Positions 1-5,943 of a stretch of 6,869 nucleotides of DNA are shown here, piece after piece. The translations under genes were made by a program, and so were the position numbers. Numbering within the stretch: the stretch's first letter is position 1; each line of letters opens with the position of its first letter. Source of the stretch: Candidatus Dormiibacterota bacterium (GTDB taxonomy: Bacteria > Chloroflexota > Dormibacteria > Aeolococcales > Aeolococcaceae); contig CATPAP010000037.1 of assembly GCA_955651875.1 (NCBI GenBank), positions 1 to 6,869 of the forward strand, given 5' to 3'. The notes beneath the pieces were generated by a model. That model had not been told where the DNA came from. It did not search any database and saw nothing but the letters and a program-made list of their open reading frames with translations.

Positions 1-1074
1 CATCAGGCCCTTGCCGCGAACCTCGGCGATCGCCGGGTGGGTTGTCGCCAGCTCCTCGAGCCTGCCGAGCAACCAGTCGCCGAGGCGCGCGCTCTTCTCG
101 CAGAGGCCCTCGTCGTCGATCACCTTTAGGGTCGCCAGCGCGGCGGCGCACGCCACCGGGTTGCCTCCGAATGTCGAGAGGTGCTCGCCCGGCTGGAAGG
201 AATCGGCGATCTCCGGCCGGGCGATGAACCCGCCGAGCGGGAATCCGCTGGCGATCCCCTTGGCCATGGTCATGATGTCCGGCTCCACGCCGTAGTGCTC
301 GATCCCGAACATCCTGCCGGTGCGACCGAAGCCGGTCTGCACCTCGTCGATGATGAGCAGGATGCTGTGGCGGTCGAGGATCTCCTTGACGCGACGGAAG
401 TAGTCCGGGTGCGGTACCACGATGCCCGCCTCGCCGAGGACCGGCTCGGCGATGAATGCCGCCACGTTGCCGGAGGTCTGGTAGTTGATGACGTCCTCGA
501 CGGCGTCCGCGCAGCGCAGCGTGCAGCGCCCGCCGCACACGCGGCAGCGGGTGGGATGCGGGGCGGGCGCGAAGGCGACCCCACCGAGGTAGGGACCGCC
601 GTTCTGCTTGCGTTTGCGATTGCCGGTGACCGCCAGCGTGGCGTTGGTGCGACCATGGAAGCCCGTCTCGAGCGCGATGAACTCGGTTCTCCCGGTGGCG
701 GCACGCGCCAGGCGCAGCGCTCCCTCGACCGCCTCGGCGCCGCTGGTGGAGAAGAACGTCTTCTCGAGGCGGCCCGGGGTGACCTCCGCAAGACGCTCCG
801 CAAGATCGCCGACGACCGGGACCTGGTAGAGGTAGGTGCCGCAGTGGATGAACCGTTCCATCTGCTCGCGAGCCGCTGCGACGACACGTGGGTGGGAGTG
901 CCCGGTACTCACCACCGAGATGCCGGCGAAGCAGTCGAGGTATGTGCGCCCGTCGACGTCCCACAGCTCCGCGCCGCGCCCGCGGGCGACGACGATCGGC
1001 TCGACGCCGGCGACCGCGCTCAGGTTGACGTAGCGCAGGAACTTGTCGGCTGCGCTCGTGGTCGCGGCACTCAT
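1..1074 (-). CDS. Class III PLP-dependent aminotransferase (AGXT2/omega-aminotransferase-like), C-terminus cut by window edge
   Basis: Reading leftwards from the ATG at 1074, 358 codons stay open to the window edge; about 60-90 C-terminal residues are missing by comparison with the usual 420-450. Family hallmarks are in order: SGAEAVEG at 111-118 (PLP phosphate region), FHGRT at 139-143, IDEVQTGFGRTG at 242-253 with Asp243 expected to pair with the PLP ring nitrogen, TMAKG with the Schiff-base lysine Lys272, and TFGGNP at 301-306. These define fold-type I class III aminotransferases, which move an amino group between an amine or amino acid and a 2-oxo acid in the cytoplasm. A four-cysteine segment (Cys177, 180, 184, 188) precedes the IAEP segment. 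The substrate is not readable; ornithine, GABA, beta-alanine and alanine-glyoxylate enzymes look alike at this level. The gene starts 23 bp after the GH15 stop codon and has no convincing Shine-Dalgarno sequence, so it may be leaderless or coupled to GH15. Confidence 0.95.
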   Translation of the reverse strand, partial: MSAATTSAADKFLRYVNLSAVAGVEPIVVARGRGAELWDVDGRTYLDCFAGISVVSTGHSHPRVVAAAREQMERFIHCGTYLYQVPVVGDLAERLAEVTPGRLEKTFFSTSGAEAVEGALRLARAATGRTEFIALETGFHGRTNATLAVTGNRKRKQNGGPYLGGVAFAPAPHPTRCRVCGGRCTLRCADAVEDVINYQTSGNVAAFIAEPVLGEAGIVVPHPDYFRRVKEILDRHSILLIIDEVQTGFGRTGRMFGIEHYGVEPDIMTMAKGIASGFPLGGFIARPEIADSFQPGEHLSTFGGNPVACAAALATLKVIDDEGLCEKSARLGDWLLGRLEELATTHPAIAEVRGKGLM

Positions 1075-1080
1075 TGGCGC

Positions 1081-1086
1081 AGTCTA
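1081..1086 (-). promoter_or_regulatory. Possible -10 box for the class III aminotransferase, inside a 10-bp palindrome
   Basis: The minus strand reads TAGACT six bases before the ATG, the spacing expected for a leaderless actinobacterial transcript, and there is no ribosome binding site to prefer instead. The box lies in the perfect palindrome AGTCTAGACT (1081-1090), in the short gap after the GH15 gene. I see no good -35 hexamer, so this is a weak call. Confidence 0.3.
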
Positions 1087-1097
1087 GACTTGGACGC

Positions 1098-2993
1098 TCA
1101 GCCAGTGCGACGAGCAGCGCGTTGCTTCCCCCTGGTGGTCGCACCCCGATCGACGCGCCGGGAACTGGCGGCGCGCTCCAGGTTGATCACCGCGCCCACC
1201 ATGGAGAGATGCGACAGCGCCAGTGGGAAGTTGCCCGTCGGCGTCTCGGTGGCCGGGTCGAACTCCTCCGCGAAGAGCCCGAGGTCATTCGCGGTTCGAC
1301 TCACGCGCGCGAAGAGCTCTTCCGCCTCATCGGTCCGGCCCATCTGAGCGAGCACGTCGACCAACCAAAAGGAGCAGATCAGAAACGCGCCCTCGTCCTG
1401 CGCGAATTCCGACTCCGTTCCCAGGTGGCGATACACCAGTCCGCCCCGCATGAGCTGCTTCTGCACCACGTCCACCGTCGAGACCACGCGCGGGTCTGAC
1501 GCGCCCAGCATTCCCGTCAGGGGCACCGTCAGACCGGACGCGTCAAGCGTGTCGTCGTCGAACGCCTGGGTGAAGGCACCAAGCTTTTCGTTGAAGCCCC
1601 GCGTGAGCACCTCGTGCCGGATACGAGTCCGCGCACGACGTGCATCGGCCCGGCGTCGCTCGCCGAGGCGCAGCGCTGAATCCATTCGCAGCGCCCGGTC
1701 AAGCGCCAGCCAGCACATGGCTTGCGAATACACGTAGCGCTTCGGCCGGAAACGCGACTCCCAAATTCCCGCGTCCTCCTCAGGCCAGTGCTGCAGGACG
1801 TGGTCAACGACCTGCAGCAACATCGCTCGCCGCCGTCGCGGCAGGTGTTTGCTGCGCTTCCACGCCGCGTGGGCGGCCTCCATCACCTCGCCATAGACAT
1901 CCAGCTGATTCTGCTCCGCCGCCGCGTTGCCGATGCGCACGGGACGGGAACCACGGTAACCGTCAAGGTGTGTGAGTTCATGTTCTGTGACCCGCCGGTT
2001 GCCGTCAACCCGATACAGCATCTGAAAACTCGATGGCTTGCAGGCGCAACTGTTGTCGAGCCAATCCATGAATTGGTCGACCTCATGAACGAAGCCCAAC
2101 TGGTGCAATGTTTCGACCAGGACCGCCATGTCACGCAGCCACGTGTAGCGGTAATCCCAGTTGAGCGTTCCTCCCGCTGATTCGGGCAGCGAGGTTGTGG
2201 GTGCAGCCACGAAGGCGCCCGATGGCTGGTATTGCAACAGTTTGAGCAGCAGCGCTGATCTCCGTACCGCCGGCGCATATCTGCCCTGATAGGTGCATTG
2301 CTCCAGCCACGCGCGCCAGAATCGGTCCGTCCCCGCCAACAGGCGCGCCGCTTGTGTCCACGGAAGCGGGCGTGGATGGCCGCGACGCCCACCGTGATGC
2401 AAGGCCACCACGGCCGTCTCTCCGACCTCGAGGCTGCCTTGGAGCCGCACCCCGTTCTCTGCTCGTACGAGCCTGAAGTGGCCTGGGTACTCGAGCGTGA
2501 CGGACTCACCCTCTGAGCGCGCTGCCACCATCCCGGGCGCATGGTGAGACAGCCTCGGGATCTTGCGCCCGTGGTCAAATACGGGGCAGAAGTCGATGCG
2601 CCAATTGAGCTTGCCTCGCGTCGGTTGGATCATCCGGAGGAGTCGAAGCGATGCCGGCACAGATGCACCCTGGTCACGCCGACGTATCGGCATGAAGTCG
2701 ATCACCTGCGCCTGTTCGCGCCCGGCCATCCACGTGGTTTCCAAGACGTTGGAATCGGTTCGATATTGACGAGAGGGGACGCCGGCCTCCTCCGGCGCCA
2801 CCCGCAGATGACCACCACGCTGCCAGTCCAGCAGGCGGCCAAAGATCCAGGGGCTGTCAAAGCGCGGCAGACACAACCAGTCGATGGAGCCGTCGCGGCA
2901 GACCAGAGCCGCCGAGCGCATGTCGCCAATGACTCCGTATTCGTCGAGTGAGGGGTACGACTCGGCTGAGCTGGACCGCTCTCCAGCCCCCAC
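1098..2993 (-). CDS. Glycoside hydrolase family 15 protein (glucoamylase/trehalase type)
   Basis: This 631-residue protein matches the usual length of bacterial GH15 enzymes. The N-terminus has the family opening (DEYGVIGD at 17-24, then DGSIDWLCLPRFDSP at 34-48) and leads a beta-sandwich domain to about residue 240. The (alpha/alpha)6 catalytic barrel follows, with NWDYRYTWLRD at 278-288. GIWESR at 409-414 carries the likely general acid Glu412, and FAEEFDP at 574-580 carries the likely general base Glu576. GNFPLALSH at 587-595 closes the barrel. GH15 enzymes invert configuration while removing glucose from non-reducing ends of alpha-glucans, isomalto-sugars or trehalose; the sequence does not decide which. 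There is no signal peptide, so it is probably cytoplasmic. The tail 609-631 is arginine-rich. The GTG start is supported by GGGGGAGG eight bases upstream. It lies 44 bp after folE and 23 bp before the aminotransferase, suggesting an operon. Confidence 0.95.
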   Translation of the reverse strand: MGAGERSSSAESYPSLDEYGVIGDMRSAALVCRDGSIDWLCLPRFDSPWIFGRLLDWQRGGHLRVAPEEAGVPSRQYRTDSNVLETTWMAGREQAQVIDFMPIRRRDQGASVPASLRLLRMIQPTRGKLNWRIDFCPVFDHGRKIPRLSHHAPGMVAARSEGESVTLEYPGHFRLVRAENGVRLQGSLEVGETAVVALHHGGRRGHPRPLPWTQAARLLAGTDRFWRAWLEQCTYQGRYAPAVRRSALLLKLLQYQPSGAFVAAPTTSLPESAGGTLNWDYRYTWLRDMAVLVETLHQLGFVHEVDQFMDWLDNSCACKPSSFQMLYRVDGNRRVTEHELTHLDGYRGSRPVRIGNAAAEQNQLDVYGEVMEAAHAAWKRSKHLPRRRRAMLLQVVDHVLQHWPEEDAGIWESRFRPKRYVYSQAMCWLALDRALRMDSALRLGERRRADARRARTRIRHEVLTRGFNEKLGAFTQAFDDDTLDASGLTVPLTGMLGASDPRVVSTVDVVQKQLMRGGLVYRHLGTESEFAQDEGAFLICSFWLVDVLAQMGRTDEAEELFARVSRTANDLGLFAEEFDPATETPTGNFPLALSHLSMVGAVINLERAASSRRVDRGATTRGKQRAARRTG

Positions 2994-3001
2994 CTAGAGT
3001 G

Positions 3002-3009
3002 CCTCCCCC
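3002..3009 (-). promoter_or_regulatory. Strong Shine-Dalgarno sequence of the GH15 gene
   Basis: The minus strand reads GGGGGAGG, separated by eight bases from the GTG at 2993. It fixes the start at GTG, not at the internal ATG of residue 25, which lies inside the conserved DEYGVIGDMRSAAL region. Confidence 0.7.
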
Positions 3010-3037
3010 GGCTGCAACGCGGTCGATCTAGTTTCGA

Positions 3038-3703
3038 TCACAGCTGCACTCCCCCAATGAGCTCCATGAACTCTGCGCGCGTCCGCTGATCTGACAGAAA
3101 GACACCTTTCATGCTCGACGTCACTGTCTGGCTGTTCTGCTTCTGGATCCCGCGCATCATCATGCAGAGGTGGTTTGCCTCGATGACCACGCCGACTCCG
3201 AGCGGTGAGAGCACGTCGTCGAGAGCTTGGGCGATCTGGCTGGTGAGCCGTTCCTGGAGCTGAAGTCGTCGCGCAAAGAGATCGACGATTCGGGGAAGTT
3301 TGCTGAGGCCAATGACGCGACCGTCGGGGACGTAGGCAACGTGGGCCCGACCGAAGAACGGAAGCAGGTGATGTTCGCAGAGGCTGTAGACCTCGATATC
3401 ACGGACGACGACCATCTCTGAATACGTCTCCGCGAAGACCGCTTCGTTGACCACACTGGCCAGGTCTTGCTCGCACCCGGCTGTCAGAAATTCAAGGGAG
3501 CTGATGACTCGCTGCGGTGTACGCCGCAGACCCTCGCGTGTCGGGTCCTCGCCGAGGAAGCGGAGAAGCCCTTCGACCAGGTGCCCAGCCTCAACCACCC
3601 GCGGTGGCGGCCCGACCGTGTCCACCGATGGGCGGCAACGCCCGTCTTCGCCCTCCAGCCAGCCCGGGCGCTGGACGATTCGATCAGTCAGGCTCTCGGC
3701 CAC
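3038..3703 (-). CDS. folE: GTP cyclohydrolase I
   Basis: FolE converts GTP to 7,8-dihydroneopterin triphosphate plus formate, the first step of folate (and pterin or some 7-deazaguanine) biosynthesis, in the cytoplasm as a decameric zinc enzyme. At 221 residues it is close to E. coli FolE. The zinc site is intact: SLCEHHLLPFFG (107-118) gives Cys109 and His112, and NHLCMMMRG (177-185) gives Cys180, with spacing matching E. coli Cys110/His113/Cys181. His111 and His178 match the catalytic histidines. GLSKLPRIVDLFARRLQ (132-148) and QERLTSQIA (150-158) are typical. It is therefore a zinc-dependent type IA enzyme, not the FolE2 type. The first 35 or so residues are a variable extension. The GTG start has AGGGG seven bases upstream; in-frame GTG codons at residues 27 and 36 are alternatives. 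It is first of the minus-strand block and diverges from the regulator gene. No other folate gene is in the window. Confidence 0.97.
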   Translation of the reverse strand: MAESLTDRIVQRPGWLEGEDGRCRPSVDTVGPPPRVVEAGHLVEGLLRFLGEDPTREGLRRTPQRVISSLEFLTAGCEQDLASVVNEAVFAETYSEMVVVRDIEVYSLCEHHLLPFFGRAHVAYVPDGRVIGLSKLPRIVDLFARRLQLQERLTSQIAQALDDVLSPLGVGVVIEANHLCMMMRGIQKQNSQTVTSSMKGVFLSDQRTRAEFMELIGGVQL

Positions 3704-3738
3704 TCTAGCGCCCCTCGTGTGTTCGAAATCCGGAGCTC

Positions 3739-3767
3739 CCCCGCCGTGTCATGCTGACGCGGCGGGG
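3739..3767. promoter_or_regulatory. Large inverted repeat between folE and the regulator gene
   Basis: Arms 3739-3751 (CCCCGCCGTGTCA) and 3755-3767 (TGACGCGGCGGGG) match at 12 of 13 positions around a three-base centre TGC. The single mismatch would be a G-U pair in RNA. Neither strand has a following T-run and both flanking genes start here, so a protein-binding operator or upstream activation site fits better than a terminator. It lies 36 bp upstream of folE and immediately upstream of the promoter of the regulator gene. Confidence 0.6.
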
Positions 3768-3769
3768 TT

Positions 3770-3782
3770 ACTTGTGTCAAGT
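3770..3782. promoter_or_regulatory. Small perfect dyad overlapping the regulator's -35 box (candidate operator)
   Basis: ACTTG-TGT-CAAGT is a perfect inverted repeat with five-base arms and a three-base centre. It covers the predicted -35 hexamer of the adjacent promoter, where a bound repressor would block RNA polymerase. Its size suits a dimeric winged-helix protein such as the one encoded just downstream. That assignment is inference. Confidence 0.5.
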
Positions 3783-3800
3783 CGCAATAAATGCTAGATT
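3772..3800 (+). promoter_or_regulatory. Promoter of the regulator-reductase pair, probably leaderless
   Basis: The -35 is TTGTGT at 3772-3777, the spacer is 17 bases and the -10 is TAGATT at 3795-3800. Transcription would begin about 6-7 bases later, on or beside the GTG at 3807, so the mRNA would have essentially no leader. The spacing matches sigma-70-type (housekeeping) actinobacterial promoters. The only G-rich stretch before the GTG abuts it, too close to act as a Shine-Dalgarno, which also supports leaderless initiation. Confidence 0.6.
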
Positions 3801-3806
3801 CCGGGG

Positions 3807-4511
3807 GTGATAGAAGGCTCGCCGCCGCGCCCCCACCAGGTCGAAGGGCTCCACGAGCCCCCGCGTTCCCATGAGATCGAGCGGCTGGCCAGCGCGCTTC
3901 AGGATCCGACCCGGCGCCGAATCCTGCTCGCGCTGATCCGCGATGGCGAACCCCGGACGGTCGACGAACTCTCTGAGCTCGTCGGGGTTCATCGAACCGT
4001 CGCCTTCAATCATCTGGAAAGGCTGACCGACCTCGAGTACCTGGAGAAGTCGCAACGTCGCGGGCGGCTGGGCAAGCCCGCCTCGCTGTATTCCGTCCGA
4101 CTGGGGGTGCTCTCGATGAGCTACCCGGCTCGCCAATTCGTCGCCTTGGCGAGCATCGTGGCCACTGGCCTCATCGCCCTCGGCGACGACGCCGTTGCCG
4201 CGGCCAAGGATGCTGGTGTCCGATTTGGTGAGGAAATGGCGCTCCCGGGCGCCCGCTCCATTGCTGAAGCGCTCCTCGCCGTCCGATGGCTGGGAGCCGA
4301 CTACGACGTGGATGGTGCCCGAATCCTTGCCGCCAACTGCATCTTCCTCGAGGCGTGCAACGAAGCCAGGTCGATCGTCTGTGGGGTGCACGCCGGAATC
4401 CTCGAGGGCGCTCTCCGCGGCGCCGGCATCGCAGCCACGGTCGAACCCCAAGGCCCCGTACCACCCCACGGTTGCGCTTACGCGGTGACGCGGCCGAAGA
4501 GGGCGGCCTGA
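3807..4511 (+). CDS. Winged-helix transcriptional regulator with cysteine-rich C-terminal sensor domain (ArsR/SufR-like)
   Basis: This 234-residue protein has an ArsR-like opening helix (LASALQDPTRRRILLAL at 27-43), a helix-turn-helix over about 51-75 and a wing at about 81-97 ending GRLGKPASLYSV, a form common in SufR-type and related repressors. The C-terminal half ends in Cys178-X13-Cys192-X30-Cys223, with VCGVH at 191-195 and GCAYAV at 222-227; Cys184 is an extra cysteine. SufR proteins, which repress iron-sulfur assembly genes, use three C-terminal cysteines of closely similar spacing to hold a cluster, so Fe-S or metal sensing is plausible but inferred. The GTG start follows a predicted leaderless promoter whose -35 carries a dyad, suggesting autorepression. 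It is 15 bp upstream of, and probably co-transcribed with, the flavoprotein reductase. The DNA-binding role is firm; the ligand is not. Confidence 0.85.
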   Translation: MIEGSPPRPHQVEGLHEPPRSHEIERLASALQDPTRRRILLALIRDGEPRTVDELSELVGVHRTVAFNHLERLTDLEYLEKSQRRGRLGKPASLYSVRLGVLSMSYPARQFVALASIVATGLIALGDDAVAAAKDAGVRFGEEMALPGARSIAEALLAVRWLGADYDVDGARILAANCIFLEACNEARSIVCGVHAGILEGALRGAGIAATVEPQGPVPPHGCAYAVTRPKRAA

Positions 4512-4526
4512 CATGACCGACGTCGA

Positions 4527-5786
4527 GTGACCTCGCAAGGAGCGGATGACCGCGTCGTGATCGCCGGCGCGGGACTGGCGGGGGCGAGTGTTGCTGTGAC
4601 GCTGCGGGAGGCGGGCTACAGCGGTCCCATCGCGCTGCTCGGCGACGAGGTCACGCCTCCTTTCGGTCGCCCCCCGTTGTCGAAGACATACTTGACCGGA
4701 GCAGAGGGCCTCGGTGGCTGGTATGTGAGACCAGCGGAGTGGTACGACCGCAACGGGGTCGAGCTTCGGTGCGACGCCGCCGTGTCGCGCGTCGACCCGG
4801 ATGCGAGGACCGTGATCCTCGGCAGCGGCGAGACCATCCGCTATGGCCGCCTGGTGCTGTGCACCGGGGCACGCCCACGCAAACCGCAGATCCCCGGCAT
4901 GGACCTTCCCGGCGTTCACCTGCTGCGGACCGTCGCCGACTGCGACGCGATCAAGAGCGCAGCCCGGCCAACGAGCCGGGCGGTGGTCGTCGGCATGGGA
5001 TTCATCGGATCGGAGGTTGCGGCCTCCCTGCGCCGGTTGGGCGTCGCGGTCACGGCTGTCCTGACCGGGGCCACACCGCTCGAAGCCGTTCTTGGCGGGG
5101 AGGTTGGAGTCGCCATGGCGAGCATCCATCGCGAGCACGGCGTCGAGCTGATACCCGGTGACCAGGTGGTCGGGTTCGAAGGGTCAGCGAGTCTGGAGCG
5201 CGCCGTCACCAAGGCGGGTCTGGTGATCGAATGCGACTTCGCGGTGGTGGGAGCAGGCATCGAACTGAACCTCGCACCGATGACGGGCACCGCGATCGCT
5301 CTCGACAACGGCGTACTCGTCGACGCTCACTGCCGGACCAATGTTGATGGGATCTACGCCGCCGGCGACGTCGCCAACCATCTTCATCCCCTGTTCGGCC
5401 GCGTGCGGGTCGAGCACTACAACAACGCTGAGAAGATGGGTGGGGCCGTGGCGCGCTCGATCCTCGGGAACGAGGCGCCATACGGGTACGTCCACTCATT
5501 CTGGTCGGATCAGTACGAGCACAAGCTGGAGTACGTGGGACACGCGACCGAGTGGCACCGATTCGTGGTCCGAGGTAGCGTTGAAGCCCGCACCTTTGTT
5601 GGCTTCTATGTTCGCGATGGAGTTCTCAGGGCAGCCGTGGGGTTGAACCGGGGCGGCGATCCGGAGCTTGACGAGCAGAGCGAACTCCACGCGTGTCAGG
5701 AGCTGATCGCGCGCCAAACCGCCGTACCGATCAAGGCGCTCGAGGACGAGAGCGTCGACCTGCTCGGCCTGCTGACCACGACCTAG
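4527..5786 (+). CDS. FAD-dependent NAD(P)H:ferredoxin/rubredoxin reductase-type oxidoreductase
   Basis: At 419 residues this has the length of the rhodocoxin, putidaredoxin and ferredoxin reductases, which pass electrons from NAD(P)H through FAD to a small iron-sulfur protein serving a P450 or Rieske oxygenase. The FAD motif is VVIAGAGLAG (10-19), PPFGRPPLSKTYL (44-56) is a family signature, LVLCTGARPRKP lies at 109-120, the NAD(P) motif is GMGFIGSE (156-163), and IYAAGDVA (276-283) places Asp281 on the FAD ribitol. RVEHYNNAEKMG (294-305) and FWSDQY (325-330) are also typical. No CXXC redox pair is seen, fitting this family over thioredoxin reductase-like ones. The second strand of the NAD fold ends VTAVLTG (175-181), without the acidic residue often found there. 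No ferredoxin gene is in the window. The GTG start has no clear Shine-Dalgarno; an in-frame GTG at 4557 is an alternative. The gene is in the same frame as the regulator, after one TGA. Confidence 0.92.
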   Translation: MTSQGADDRVVIAGAGLAGASVAVTLREAGYSGPIALLGDEVTPPFGRPPLSKTYLTGAEGLGGWYVRPAEWYDRNGVELRCDAAVSRVDPDARTVILGSGETIRYGRLVLCTGARPRKPQIPGMDLPGVHLLRTVADCDAIKSAARPTSRAVVVGMGFIGSEVAASLRRLGVAVTAVLTGATPLEAVLGGEVGVAMASIHREHGVELIPGDQVVGFEGSASLERAVTKAGLVIECDFAVVGAGIELNLAPMTGTAIALDNGVLVDAHCRTNVDGIYAAGDVANHLHPLFGRVRVEHYNNAEKMGGAVARSILGNEAPYGYVHSFWSDQYEHKLEYVGHATEWHRFVVRGSVEARTFVGFYVRDGVLRAAVGLNRGGDPELDEQSELHACQELIARQTAVPIKALEDESVDLLGLLTTT

Positions 5787-5943
5787 CCGGCTCCCGCTCG
5801 CGGTGCGGGTACTCCTCGACACCCGGCGGCTCGTCCAGATCGGCTCGAACGCCCGGTCTTAAGACTGTAGTCGCGTACCGGCGTGGCCCGGGAGCGCGGG
5901 CACTACCCTCGAACACGACCCTCGAGGATGGTCAGACGCCGCG
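5787..5943. other. Convergent intergenic spacer (about 157 bp)
   Basis: I find no credible coding sequence. It holds the hairpin at 5883-5903, the palindrome GTCTTAAGAC at 5856-5865, and CCCTCGA twice (5907-5913 and 5920-5926). The palindrome looks like a leucine tRNA anticodon loop, but neither strand forms the D, T or acceptor arms around it. Confidence 0.6.
5883..5903. terminator. Weak hairpin in the convergent spacer, possible bidirectional terminator
   Basis: GTGGCCCG (5883-5890) can pair with CGGGCAC (5897-5903), giving seven pairs with one bulged G and a six-base loop. It lies between the convergent ends of the reductase and the lipoprotein gene, where a terminator is expected. No T-run follows on either strand, so intrinsic termination is unproven. 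Confidence 0.3.

Noticed and set aside
181..1347. 388-codon open frame on the plus strand opposite the class III aminotransferase and the end of GH15
   Set aside because: It crosses the boundary of two well-supported antisense genes and shows only low-complexity Ala/Arg/Asp-rich sequence; a codon-bias shadow.
3739..3767. Reading the large inverted repeat as a rho-independent terminator
   Set aside because: No T-run follows on either strand and no gene ends here; both flanking genes start from this spacer.
3777..5138. 453-codon open frame on the minus strand across the regulator, the spacer and the reductase
   Set aside because: It is antisense to two genes with strong family motifs, its translation has no recognisable domain and is rich in Arg, Gly, Asp and His as expected for reverse-frame reading of high-GC genes.
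5845..5910. Possible leucine tRNA around GGTCTTAAGAC
   Set aside because: The sequence imitates a UAA anticodon loop, but no anticodon stem of five pairs, D arm, T arm or acceptor stem can be formed on either strand.
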